Shown piece after piece: positions 51,203 to 60,021 of a stretch of DNA of 64,000 nt. The translations under genes were made by a program, and so were the position numbers. This stretch comes from Natrarchaeobius oligotrophus (lineage in GTDB: Archaea; Halobacteriota; Halobacteria; Halobacteriales; Natrialbaceae): contig NZ_REFZ01000007.1 of the NCBI RefSeq assembly GCF_003841465.1, forward strand, positions 176,510-240,509. Reading direction: 5' to 3'. Each line of letters opens with the position of its first letter. Position 1 is the first letter of the stretch. The notes under the pieces are model-generated. The model saw nothing but the letters and a program-made list of their open reading frames with translations, had not been told where the DNA came from and ran no database searches.

Positions 51203-53137
51203 ATGAGCACTGTAGAGCAGCAACTCGACGATTTGCAAGCAAAGATCACGAGCGAGCTACCGAGCGATATCTCGGTCTCCTCGGTGAAGTACGAAGGACC
51301 GGAACTGGTCGTCTACACGCGCGATCCGAAGAAGTTCGCCCGCCAGGGCGATCTCATCCGCAAGCTCGCGAGTAAACTTCGCAAGCGGATCACCGTCCGT
51401 CCGGATCCGAGCGTTCTCTCGCGGCCCGAGGCGGCTCGCGAGGAGATCATGAGCGTCATCCCCGAAGAGGCGGGCGTCACCGACCTCGATTTCCACGCCG
51501 ACACCGGCGAGGTCGTCATCGAAGCCGAGAAGCCGGGGATGGTGATCGGCCGCCACGGCTCGACTCTCCGGGACATCACCAAAAACGTCGGCTGGACGCC
51601 CGAAGTCGTCCGGACGCCTCCCATCGAGTCCTCGACGGTCTCGAACGTCCGCAGCTTCCTCAAACAGGAGCGCGAGGAACGACGGGACATCTTGGAGCGA
51701 GTCGGCCGACAGATCCACCGCGAGGAGATGTCCGACGACGAGTACGTCCGCATCACGACGCTCGGGTGCTGTCGCGAGGTCGGACGCGCCTCGTTCATCC
51801 TCTCGACGCCCGAGACGCGGATCCTCATCGACTGCGGCGACAAGCCGGGAGCCGAGGGCGAAGTGCCGTACCTCCACGCACCGGAAGCGCTCGGCGCTGG
51901 CCCTCAGACCATCGACGCGGTCGTGTTGACTCACGCCCACCTCGACCACTCCGCGCTCATCCCGCTTTTGTTCAAGTACGGCTACGACGGCCCGATTTAC
52001 TGCACCGAGCCCACCCGCGATCTGATGGGGCTGCTCACGCTCGACTACCTCGACGTCGCGGCCAAGGAGGGACGGACGCCGCCGTACGAGTCCGAGCAGG
52101 TTCGCGAAGCCATCAAACACTGCGTTCCCCTCGAGTACGGCGACGTCACGGACATCGCGCCGGACGTCAAACTGACGTTCCACAACGCGGGCCACATTCT
52201 CGGCTCGGCGGTCTCGCACTTCCACATCGGCGACGGCCTCTACAACGTCGCCTTTTCCGGCGACATTCACTACAAGGACACTCGCCTGTTCAACGGCGCC
52301 GTCAACGACTTCCCGCGCGTCGAGACGCTCGTCCTCGAGTCGACCTACGGCGGTCGAAACGACTACCAGACCGATCAGAAAGATTCCGAGCGGAAGCTGA
52401 AGGAGGTCATCCAGGAGACGTACGACCGCGGCGGGAAGATCCTCATTCCGGCGTTCGCGGTCGGTCGATCCCAGGAGATCATGCTCGTCATCGAAGAGGC
52501 GATGCGCTCGGGCGACATCCCCTCGATGCCGGTTCACCTCGACGGGATGATCTGGGAGGCAACTGCGATCCACACGACCTATCCCGAGTACCTGCGCGAC
52601 GACCTTCGCGACCGCATCTTCCACGATGACGAGAATCCGTTCCTCGCCGAGGAGTTCAACCACATCGACGGCGGCGAGGAGGAACGCCAGGACGTCGCCG
52701 ACGGCGATCCCTGTATCATCCTCTCGACGTCCGGGATGGTCACCGGGGGCCCCATCATGTCCTGGCTGGGCCACATCGGTCCCGATCCGGATTCGACGCT
52801 CGTTTTCGTCGGCTACCAGGCCCAGGGTACTCTCGGCCGACGCATCCAGAACGGCTGGGACGAGATCCCCACCAGCGAAGTCGGTGCGATGAACGGCGAC
52901 AACGGTCGCGGCACACTCTCGCTCAACATGGACGTCGAGACCGTCGACGGCTTCTCCGGCCACGCGGATCGCGCGGGCCTCGAGAACTTCGTCAAGACGA
53001 TGAATCCCCGCCCCGAGAAGGTCCTCTGCGTTCACGGCGACGAGCGCTCGACACAGGACCTCTCGTCGGCGCTGTACCACGACTACAACATGCGCACGTT
53101 CGCGCCGAAGAACCTCGAGACGTTCCGGTTCCTGTAA
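51203..53137 (+). CDS. transcription termination ribonuclease aCPSF1 (FttA)
   Basis: A 644-residue beta-CASP endonuclease of the aCPSF1/FttA family, the archaeal homologue of CPSF73 that cleaves nascent RNA and ends transcription. KH-like domains are at 1-150 (GMVIGRHGSTLRDITKNVGW). The catalytic motif is LTHAHLDHSAL, then LGCCREVGRASF, ESTYGGRNDYQTD, IPAFAVGRSQEIM, STSGMVTGGPIMSWL and DGFSGHADRAGL. Residues about 545-575 form a loop (WDEIPTSEVGAMNGDNGRG) absent from the copy at 20468. It is probably the housekeeping copy. The start at MSTVEQQLDDLQAKI fits family length; the frame upstream has no similarity. Confidence 0.92.
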   Translation: MSTVEQQLDDLQAKITSELPSDISVSSVKYEGPELVVYTRDPKKFARQGDLIRKLASKLRKRITVRPDPSVLSRPEAAREEIMSVIPEEAGVTDLDFHADTGEVVIEAEKPGMVIGRHGSTLRDITKNVGWTPEVVRTPPIESSTVSNVRSFLKQEREERRDILERVGRQIHREEMSDDEYVRITTLGCCREVGRASFILSTPETRILIDCGDKPGAEGEVPYLHAPEALGAGPQTIDAVVLTHAHLDHSALIPLLFKYGYDGPIYCTEPTRDLMGLLTLDYLDVAAKEGRTPPYESEQVREAIKHCVPLEYGDVTDIAPDVKLTFHNAGHILGSAVSHFHIGDGLYNVAFSGDIHYKDTRLFNGAVNDFPRVETLVLESTYGGRNDYQTDQKDSERKLKEVIQETYDRGGKILIPAFAVGRSQEIMLVIEEAMRSGDIPSMPVHLDGMIWEATAIHTTYPEYLRDDLRDRIFHDDENPFLAEEFNHIDGGEEERQDVADGDPCIILSTSGMVTGGPIMSWLGHIGPDPDSTLVFVGYQAQGTLGRRIQNGWDEIPTSEVGAMNGDNGRGTLSLNMDVETVDGFSGHADRAGLENFVKTMNPRPEKVLCVHGDERSTQDLSSALYHDYNMRTFAPKNLETFRFL

Positions 53138-53415
53138 GGGGACCGGCGCACTCGCCGCCGGCCGCTACGGCACGGACGGTCAGCAGAACGCGACGACCCA
53201 CGTTTGGCCGCCGATTTCTCCTACGACCGTCCGATCGGCAGACGACAACGCGACCCTCGACGAGCCACCGTCGACGCGCGACGGACGACGCACACGCGTT
53301 CCAACGCTTCGATTACGACCACGACGTCGTTCGGAGTTCGGCGTCGGCGAGGGAAATCGAATCCGATACGCTGGAACGAACCTTATTAATACGATGGTAA
53401 GATTTTGTTCAACCA

Positions 53416-53682
53416 ATGGATGAAACTCGTTCGAAATACGCTGGAACCGTCGTTTCGCTCCTCGAGGAACGGCGCGTCGACGTCGCTCTGACGATCGCGA
53501 TCGGCGCGGCGTTGATCGGATTCGTTGCCGTGGGAAGCGGGATGGTGGTCGTCGCCGCGTTGCTGGTCGCACTGACGGCGCTGGTGGTCGGGTTCGTTCC
53601 GTCCGTCGACTACGACGGACCGCCCCCGACGACGCTGGCGCTGTTCGCCGTCGGCGTTGGACTCGTCGTCGTCCTGCTGTAA
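53416..53682 (+). CDS. small membrane protein
   Basis: An 88-residue protein with a charged N-terminus (MDETRSKYAGTVVSLLEERRVD) and three hydrophobic helices (about 23-40, 43-62 and 72-88) ending at the C-terminus. It is probably an inner-membrane protein. A TATA-like TTATTAATAC lies about 25 bases before the start. The family is not known to me. Confidence 0.65.
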   Translation: MDETRSKYAGTVVSLLEERRVDVALTIAIGAALIGFVAVGSGMVVVAALLVALTALVVGFVPSVDYDGPPPTTLALFAVGVGLVVVLL

Positions 53683-53842
53683 ACGCTCTCCGCCTCCGGT
53701 CGTCGATTGCGTCAGTGCCGCGCGGTCACGTTTCCACCGTTGCGAAGCTCACGTCGACGGCGTATACGGACTGTCGTCCGTCGTCGCCGGTACCACCACG
53801 ACCGCCCTGCTATCAACCGGCCAATCGGTACGACCGACCGTA

Positions 53843-54131
53843 TCAGTCGATCGCGTCGGCGGGATCGATCACCTCGCCGGTCTCAGGATAGACGCCGACC
53901 TGATCGCAGACGTCGCCCATCGGACAAGCGTCGGGATCCTCGAGGCAGGCCGGCTTCCGGGCAGTGCAGTACTCCCGGCCGAACTGAATCGTCGCCGTGT
54001 GCCCGAAGCCGCACTTCTCGGCGGGAACCTGGTTCTCGAGGGCGGCCCGGACCTCCTCGTGGTCGGCGTCGGCGGACGCGACGCCCAGCCGACGGTAGAT
54101 CCGGTGAACGTGCGTGTCGACCGGAAAGACA
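53843..54131 (-). pseudogene. nth: endonuclease III, 3' part only, gene cut by the island
   Basis: Reading leftwards, FPVDTHVHRIYRRLGVASAD is the active-site region of endonuclease III (catalytic Asp in VDTHVHR), followed by EKCGFGHTATIQFGREYC and the 4Fe-4S cluster Cys residues in CTARKPACLEDPDACPMGDVC, ending at the normal C-terminus. About 120 N-terminal residues, including the helix-hairpin-helix and the catalytic Lys, are missing. The protein similarity stops exactly where the AT-rich island begins (54126-54131). Translation from a chance ATG at 54148 would give an inactive stub. Confidence 0.85.
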
Positions 54132-54160
54132 AAAACAAACACAATCAAACCGCTAGCAAC

Positions 54161-54334
54161 CTACCCCGAATGATACCGCCGCTCATGACGCCAAAAATCA
54201 CTCGCATTATCCTCGCCCAGATAGACTTTGGTGTCGCACTCAGTGCAGCGATACCAACCCGCATCCGATTCATCTGAGACGCGGACGTAGCGAGATCGAA
54301 GGATTTGATTGATATCTCCCGGACGTTCTCTCAT
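54161..54334 (-). CDS. 57-residue C2H2-type zinc-finger protein
   Basis: ATG at 54334 to stop at 54161. The protein begins MRERPGDINQILRSRYVRVS and carries a CTEC knuckle in GWYRCTECDTKVY, 20 residues later HERRYH, giving a C-x2-C ... H-x4-H zinc-finger pattern. Such mini-zinc-fingers are common in haloviruses and plasmids. It lies immediately inside the left end of the island and is divergent from the small gene cluster at 54419. Confidence 0.55.
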   Translation of the reverse strand: MRERPGDINQILRSRYVRVSDESDAGWYRCTECDTKVYLGEDNASDFWRHERRYHSG

Positions 54335-54356
54335 ACATTAAATTAGAATCTTACAG

Positions 54357-54398
54357 CATATTGGTTTAAGCACAAAGATGCGCGGTTTAAGTGCGAAG
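54357..54398 (+). promoter_or_regulatory. tandem TATA-like elements before the mini-gene cluster
   Basis: GGTTTAAGCAC and GGTTTAAGTGC occur as near-identical direct repeats (about 54363-54373 and 54385-54395). The second is about 25-30 bases before the ATG at 54419, the distance of a TATA box; the first may be a second promoter or a regulator site shared with the divergent zinc-finger gene. Confidence 0.4.
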
Positions 54399-54418
54399 CT
54401 GGCATCAATCCGACTGCA

Positions 54419-54619
54419 ATGAACGCCAACCAGCAACAACTACCGCCCGCCCAGTGTGAATTGTTCGTTACCAACGACGCGGCTCACTGTAGCATCCAAT
54501 ACGGAGCCGGACTCGACCAAGTCGTCAACGCCGCCCACAACGAAATCAAATGGGCCATGGATCGAGACGACTGCAAACTCGAAGTCATCGACGTCCACAA
54601 CATCGACCCCACCGCATGA
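54419..54619 (+). CDS. small protein of the island, unknown
   Basis: A 66-residue soluble protein: MNANQQQLPPAQCELFVTND, then HCSIQYGAGLDQVVNAAHNEIKWAMDRDDCKLEVIDVHN. A strand-helix-strand pattern with three Cys is visible. It starts a run of three tightly packed genes (54419-54912) probably transcribed together, in the style of halovirus or plasmid early operons. Confidence 0.55.
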   Translation: MNANQQQLPPAQCELFVTNDAAHCSIQYGAGLDQVVNAAHNEIKWAMDRDDCKLEVIDVHNIDPTA

Positions 54620-54634
54620 CCCCCAGTGTTACCA

Positions 54635-54808
54635 ATGACACAAATCACCCTCAACGCCGGAGCAATAAGCACCGATGTTCGATGCGACAACTCGAACCCC
54701 GAACAACTAGCCTGCATCGCCAAACAACTACAACAATGGCAAATGCAGCAATGGAGCCATGTCAGCGGAGACGCAGTAACCGTCCAACCCGACGTATACG
54801 AACTCTAA
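54635..54808 (+). CDS. small protein of the island, unknown
   Basis: A 57-residue soluble protein (MTQITLNAGAISTDVRCDNS, then QLQQWQMQQWSHVSGDAV), second of the mini-cluster. A GTG nine bases earlier is an alternative start. The order (strand, helix with Gln and Trp, strand) resembles its neighbour at 54419 loosely, but similarity is too weak to claim a duplication. Confidence 0.5.
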   Translation: MTQITLNAGAISTDVRCDNSNPEQLACIAKQLQQWQMQQWSHVSGDAVTVQPDVYEL

Positions 54809-54816
54809 TATTACCC

Positions 54817-54912
54817 ATGAGCCTCGTTCAAGCATACACCGGACTCCTAAAACTCATCTTCTGGACAGGGCTAACCCTGTTAACCGCAGTAATACTCCTC
54901 GCAGTGCTGTAA
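54817..54912 (+). CDS. 31-residue single-helix membrane protein
   Basis: ATG at 54817 to TAA at 54912 encodes MSLVQAYTGLLK followed by a hydrophobic helix (LIFWTGLTLLTAVILLAVL). It starts eight bases after the previous stop. Length, spacing and a single strong membrane helix argue that it is real; single-helix mini-proteins are frequent in haloarchaeal viruses and plasmids. Confidence 0.5.
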   Translation: MSLVQAYTGLLKLIFWTGLTLLTAVILLAVL

Positions 54913-55397
54913 TGGATTAATAGGCCTCCAGATTATCACTAATCATATATCTCCTGTGGCGCATCTATCAACATAGGACCCGCCATTTTGGCATCGTTAG
55001 TGAGTCGCCGAGAAACTTGAGGAATTAGTTTAGCAGACGTGCATCGTCGTCAGCGCCGTCGGCAACACACCTACCTACTGTCCCCACTGCGGACGCGAGG
55101 CAAACATTCACTCACTACAGGAGCGGGACTTCCTCAAGTGATGCGTCCGCATCCTAGCGTCACCAAATATCATATTGTGTGATTATCATAGATTCTCATG
55201 AGTGTTGAGTGAATTTTGATGAATATTCTTTGATATCTTTCAAGCCCACTCGATAAATGGAGGTGTCGTACCCCCACATATATTATGTAAGAATATGAAC
55301 CAGAGTCAGAAAATTTCATGATAATATCATTTGATTCATATACATATTTAATATTGTCACCGGTATTCCTTTGTTCGAAAATTATATTTTTTACTGT
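54913..55397. other. AT-rich intergenic region with a zinc-ribbon relic
   Basis: A plus-strand frame ending at 55141 reads TCIVVSAVGNTPTYCPHCGRE and ends ERDFLK, but an in-frame stop directly precedes it and only one CxxC remains, so it is a relic. Downstream, TATTTAATATTG near 55346 is a likely TATA region for the winged-helix gene at 55398. Nothing else is seen. Confidence 0.45.
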
Positions 55398-55844
55398 ATG
55401 GAAGACTTAGATAAGAAATCTCGCGAGATGATGCATGTATTAGAGAACAATGGCGGCCGCGCTTCGACAACCGAAATTAAACGTCGGGTTGGAATTGAAG
55501 AAAATCGATCAGTAACATATCGGTGGGAGAAACTCGCCGACACCGGATATGTCGAAATCACCCGTGATGAAACATTGACTCCTGATGGAGTCCCCCCTAC
55601 CATCGTTGGCACGATAACTGACGAGGGATGGCGAGCGCTAGATGAGGGATTGGCGGCTTCTACCGAACCCGACCATGCAACTGTCGATGGGCGGCTTGAT
55701 AATCTTGATCAGAGACTCCACGCGCTGGAAACAAAACACGACGAAACTCGTCGTGATCTTGATGGTCTTATTCAGTTTATTAATAATGAGATCGTCCCAT
55801 TGGTTGCTAAAATAGAAGATCACCACGACAAAAATTATAAATAG
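55398..55844 (+). CDS. winged-helix regulator with C-terminal coiled coil
   Basis: A 148-residue protein. Residues 1-80 form a winged helix: SREMMHVLENNGGRASTTEIKRRVGIEENRSVTYRWEKLADTGYVEI, then a wing IVGTITDEGWRAL. Residues 90-140 are a heptad-like coiled coil (LDNLDQRLHALETKHDETRRDLDGLIQFI). It resembles halovirus/plasmid repressors. As the only regulator in this part of the island it may control the small-gene cluster or the restriction genes. The ATG at 55398 is favoured over an in-frame one at 55371, which precedes the domain. Confidence 0.7.
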   Translation: MEDLDKKSREMMHVLENNGGRASTTEIKRRVGIEENRSVTYRWEKLADTGYVEITRDETLTPDGVPPTIVGTITDEGWRALDEGLAASTEPDHATVDGRLDNLDQRLHALETKHDETRRDLDGLIQFINNEIVPLVAKIEDHHDKNYK

Positions 55845-56506
55845 GACAGATATTGATTATTAATTGTACCTCCCCCATTCATCCCATATTTATTTGCGTT
55901 TTCCAAAGAACATCGCGTTCGTGAGAAATGTTTAAACTCGATTAATAGTTGATGTTCTATCCCACTACACACAAAATATTTAAGATCCCAGTACATCTAC
56001 AAATATAGACCCACACCTTTGTCTTCGTTGTGTTGAGCTACGCTCAACGCTCGAAGACCGAAGGTCTTCGTTGTTCTGACAAGGTACGCTCTTTAGGTGA
56101 GCGCGGAAACAGACTGTACTGAGCAAAGCCAAGGTTCTGCCTATCCATAATTTATGTCTACTAACACCGTTAGTTATCAAAAAATTTATCAAGCTACCCT
56201 CTCTTGATTACCGATAGAAATTCTTCGGTAATGTTAGTGGAAAAATGCAGGACGACGGCTGCCTATCAAACTTGGAAGGACATAATAACTTGAAGCAGGG
56301 GTGCAATATGTTAGTGAGGTGGAATGGGTACTGGCATTCCTATCTGGCAAGACTATTTTGAGCAAACTCGATTGGAGAATATCTGAACCTAACTCCTTCC
56401 CAGCACTCGAAAGTTGCTTTTGTTCTCTCGGTTAAGTAAAAATGAGAATCACCGAGGACGAACAAATAGATGAAAGTTTATGTCATGGTGACGGAAACGA
56501 GAGGCT
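55845..56506. other. intergenic region with three 3-base-loop hairpins
   Basis: Three perfect hairpins occur in 143 bases: GTTGAGC-tac-GCTCAAC (56032-56048), CGAAGACC-gaa-GGTCTTCG (56052-56070) and ACTAAC-acc-GTTAGT (56160-56174), all with 3-base loops. GTCTTCGTTGT occurs twice, at about 56021 and 56064. The rest is AT-rich and carries no gene I can support. The region precedes the restriction-modification gene and follows the regulator gene. It could be an RNA, a transposon end or a binding array; see findings. Confidence 0.5.
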
Positions 56507-59500
56507 ATGTCGGAAGCTACACTTTCAAACTTCCATAAATCACTTGTTGCTCTTCACAAAGAGATTCGTGAGGAAGGAAGTGAGTTCGACTTTCGGTACT
56601 CTCTCGTAGACCACCTATTTACCGATGCTCTGGGATGGTCTCGTAATGAGGGTGAGGGGCACGTCAACTTTGAGGACGACCGCAAAGATGTTCTTTGCTA
56701 TGATGACAGTGAACCTCCTTTTCCAGTTATTGTATGCGAGACCAAGCGACCGTCCCATGATCTCGACCTCTCTGACGTTGAGCAGTTAGAAATTTACATG
56801 AACGGTGTCGGGAGTGCCAAATATGGGATACTCACGAACGGCCATACATTCCGAATTTATGAATACAAACCCGAAGACCAGTCGATTACTTCGATAAGTG
56901 ACTTCGACATTGGCGAAATAGCGACTACTGATTTAGACCAGCTTACGCAGTCACAACGGGACGCGCTCGCGGAACTAGAATATCTCCGTCAAGATCGACA
57001 TGTCAATTTTACGGACCCTGAACTCTTTAGGGAAACGTACCAAGAAGTCCCAGTCCAGTATCAAGAAGGTGCCCCTGACGAAGGATACGAAATATTCTTA
57101 GATGCAGTTAGACAGTCCCTCGACGAATTAACGGAAGTTCTCAAAAGGTTCTTTGATGACTACCGTGATCGAGAGGAGGGTTCCTATCCAAAGGACTTCT
57201 TGGAAACTACGTTCCCTGATTGGAAGGAGTGGCGTGAGTACACTGGACAAAGTGGGAACGCAAAAGAGGCCTTCTGCCGAGAGACGGCCTACATAATTCT
57301 CAACCGAGCACTGTTCGCTCGTATCGCAGAAGATAAGGAGATTGTCGGTCGTACGCGGCTCTCCTCACGGGGCATGGCGGAAGAGCTAGAACGTGAAGAA
57401 CCACGCCCTTACCTTGACGCGCTGATGGACACATACGACCGGATTGACGATCACTACCCGGATCTTTATGAGCTTAGTATCTTCGACTGGTGGTGGGTGA
57501 GTAAAGATAAACGAAGCAGCTTTGACAGCGAGGAAACCCGTAAACAGCGAAACCTCGAAAAGGAACTTAACTACACGCTTGGGAGTGTTATCAAACGCCT
57601 CAACCGTTTCGACTTCGAGTACGTCAATCGAGACATCCTTGGACATGTATACGAGGACTACCTGCCTAAGCAGGAGCGGAAGGAGCTTGGCGAATACTAC
57701 ACGCCGCTTGAGGTTGTCCAATTCATGCTCGATTCCGTGGATTACCATCCAAACGAGAGGATTGGCCAAAAGAAGGTCCTTGACCCAGCTTGTGGGAGCG
57801 GCACCTTCCTTACGGAGGTTACAGAGCGACTTATCCAGCATTTCCTACAAAAGTTCAACAAGACAAGTGTTCATCAATTAGATGCTGATGAAGCCCGGAC
57901 AATTCTCGAACGCGTAGAGAACAACGTCTATGGGATCGACATCAACCCCTTCGCAGTCCATATCTCTCAAATCAATCTCCTATTCCGTACTATTGACCTG
58001 TACGACAAAGTGGCTGAGAAAGATCCCCACTATTCTATGGATGGGTTTGAAATCCATGTTGCAGATACCCTCTCACCGACCTTGTTGGAAAAGCAAGAGG
58101 CGAGTACGGATATGGAAGGCGAGCAATCCTCGCTTGAACAATTCGCCGACTACAACGGCCGGGCACAGACTTTCATTGAGGACCGCAATGCTGTTGACCG
58201 AATCAAGGACAAGGAAGAGTTTGATATTATCGCAGCAAATCCGCCCTATGTCCGTATCCAGAACTTGAGCGGGATGAAGGACACGTACTCGGCCCGATAT
58301 GCGAGTGCTATCAAAAACTTCGATATCTATGTACCATTCATTGAGCGCGGACTGGAGTGGCTAAGTGAGAATGGCAAACTAGCATACATTTGTCCAAACA
58401 GGGTCGTTGTGGCCGACTACGCGCAGGAAATTCGGAATCAATTAGTCGAGGAGCCAATCACCAGTCTCATTGATTTCAAAGACGCTGATGTTTTCGATGT
58501 TCCCACCCCTTATCCCTGTATTATTACTATTGACCGCGAAGAATCCATAGATGAAAATCAAGTGCGGTGTGCGCGGTTTGCCGAAAAGAATGACGGTGCA
58601 TTGAACGAGATCGGATACCTCGATAGGTGGAAGACTCCCGATACCGAGACCGGGTACGATTTATTCAAATATCCACAGGTGAAGTTAGCGAGAGATAATG
58701 AAGGAACACCAGCTATCTGGAAGCCGATGCCCAAGGACGAACGAAGGGTTTTTGACAAAATTGAGCAATCAGCAGACCTTCGTCTGGACGATATTTCTAA
58801 AGATATTTTCGTGGGCATGCAGACGAGCGCTGATCGCGTCTATATTGGTGAGGTTCGGGAGTCGGAAGAAGAAGGCCTCGTCGAGTTCAAGCCCGGGGGA
58901 GAAGATGACTATCGGTTAATCGAGAAAGACATCCTTCGGCGCGTTCTAAAAGGTGATGAGATCCACCGCTGGAAATTTGACTGGCAGAACCTATGGGTTG
59001 TCTTCCCGTATGAGATCCGCGACGAGGAAGCAAACCTACTTCCAAAGGTAACTCTACAAGAAGAATATCCCTACGCGTGGGAGTTCTTTGAAGATCACGA
59101 AGAGCGCCTAAAACAACGAGACGGTGGTAGCTGGCGTGACGTGGAACAGTGGTGGGCATTCGGCCGAAAACAAAATATCGAGAAGTTTGAATCAGACAAG
59201 ATCATGCTCGGTGTACTTCGGCAAGAACCCTCGTTCGTTCCTGACACAGAGGGACGGTACTATTTCGTAGGTGGGGGAACAGCAGGCGGATATGGCCTCC
59301 GCTTGCGAGAAGAATACGCGGCAACCGCATCAGACACGTTATATTTCGGCGGGCTGCTAAACTCTCGTGTTATCGAGTTCTACCACAAACACATTAGCTT
59401 TATTTTTAATAGTAAGTTCTATTCATATGGGAAGAACTTCCTGAAACCTCTCCCAGTAGTTCTCTCTCAACAGGATGAACAAATTTCATCAATAGCAGAA

Positions 59501-60004
59501 GAGATTCGGGACACCATCGAGACAATTACTGAGTTAGAGGTTCGAACAAGCGATATTCTGAACTATCTACCATCCTACGAACAGGAATCAACAGTTCTTG
59601 ACTTAGCGAAGTCGATTGATCTTGATGATGACGATTATCGACAACAACCCATCCGGACTAATGACAAGATGGAGGTGAGTTCCGAGAAAGTCTATCAGGT
59701 CGTGATGAAGCGCGGTCACACAATTGACTTCGAGAACGAAATGGTTCGAGACTTTGTATTTAAAACCCTCAAAGCACAAAACAAACGCCTCTCTCGGTCC
59801 GAGATACTAAATATGAGTGTTCCAGTAGAAGAGAACGTCATAGCCCTAATGGAAGAGTATGAATCAGATGTCGATCAGATCGCGGAGTTAGAACAAAAAG
59901 CCGAAGACTTACAGACAGAATTGGATGAAGTTGTCCTTAAGGACACATATGGGCTTGATGATAAAGAAGTAGCTGTGGTAGACGACTTTTTGGATATTTG
60001 GTAA
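56507..60004 (+). CDS. type IIG restriction-modification enzyme (Eco57I-like)
   Basis: A 1165-residue single-chain restriction-methylation enzyme. The N-terminal nuclease domain (1-160) has PD-(D/E)xK residues: NFEDDRKDVLCYD and VIVCETKRPSHDL (about 76-84). A helical linker spans 200-360. The adenine methyltransferase has LGEYYTPLEVVQFM, motif I DPACGSGTFL (about 425) and motif IV AANPPYVRI (about 576). The target-recognition region covers about 740-1000. The C-terminus (1090-1165) is a coiled coil. It presumably methylates an adenine and cuts at a distance; the recognition site is unknown. Codon use differs from the core genome. The TBP-like gene follows 18 bases after its stop. Confidence 0.88.
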   Translation: MSEATLSNFHKSLVALHKEIREEGSEFDFRYSLVDHLFTDALGWSRNEGEGHVNFEDDRKDVLCYDDSEPPFPVIVCETKRPSHDLDLSDVEQLEIYMNGVGSAKYGILTNGHTFRIYEYKPEDQSITSISDFDIGEIATTDLDQLTQSQRDALAELEYLRQDRHVNFTDPELFRETYQEVPVQYQEGAPDEGYEIFLDAVRQSLDELTEVLKRFFDDYRDREEGSYPKDFLETTFPDWKEWREYTGQSGNAKEAFCRETAYIILNRALFARIAEDKEIVGRTRLSSRGMAEELEREEPRPYLDALMDTYDRIDDHYPDLYELSIFDWWWVSKDKRSSFDSEETRKQRNLEKELNYTLGSVIKRLNRFDFEYVNRDILGHVYEDYLPKQERKELGEYYTPLEVVQFMLDSVDYHPNERIGQKKVLDPACGSGTFLTEVTERLIQHFLQKFNKTSVHQLDADEARTILERVENNVYGIDINPFAVHISQINLLFRTIDLYDKVAEKDPHYSMDGFEIHVADTLSPTLLEKQEASTDMEGEQSSLEQFADYNGRAQTFIEDRNAVDRIKDKEEFDIIAANPPYVRIQNLSGMKDTYSARYASAIKNFDIYVPFIERGLEWLSENGKLAYICPNRVVVADYAQEIRNQLVEEPITSLIDFKDADVFDVPTPYPCIITIDREESIDENQVRCARFAEKNDGALNEIGYLDRWKTPDTETGYDLFKYPQVKLARDNEGTPAIWKPMPKDERRVFDKIEQSADLRLDDISKDIFVGMQTSADRVYIGEVRESEEEGLVEFKPGGEDDYRLIEKDILRRVLKGDEIHRWKFDWQNLWVVFPYEIRDEEANLLPKVTLQEEYPYAWEFFEDHEERLKQRDGGSWRDVEQWWAFGRKQNIEKFESDKIMLGVLRQEPSFVPDTEGRYYFVGGGTAGGYGLRLREEYAATASDTLYFGGLLNSRVIEFYHKHISFIFNSKFYSYGKNFLKPLPVVLSQQDEQISSIAEEIRDTIETITELEVRTSDILNYLPSYEQESTVLDLAKSIDLDDDDYRQQPIRTNDKMEVSSEKVYQVVMKRGHTIDFENEMVRDFVFKTLKAQNKRLSRSEILNMSVPVEENVIALMEEYESDVDQIAELEQKAEDLQTELDEVVLKDTYGLDDKEVAVVDDFLDIW

Positions 60005-60021
60005 AATCTCAGTGATATAGA

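Noticed and set aside
55033..55141. Zinc-ribbon mini-gene with CPHCG
   Set aside because: An in-frame stop directly precedes it, there is no start codon and only one CxxC is left; listed as a relic.
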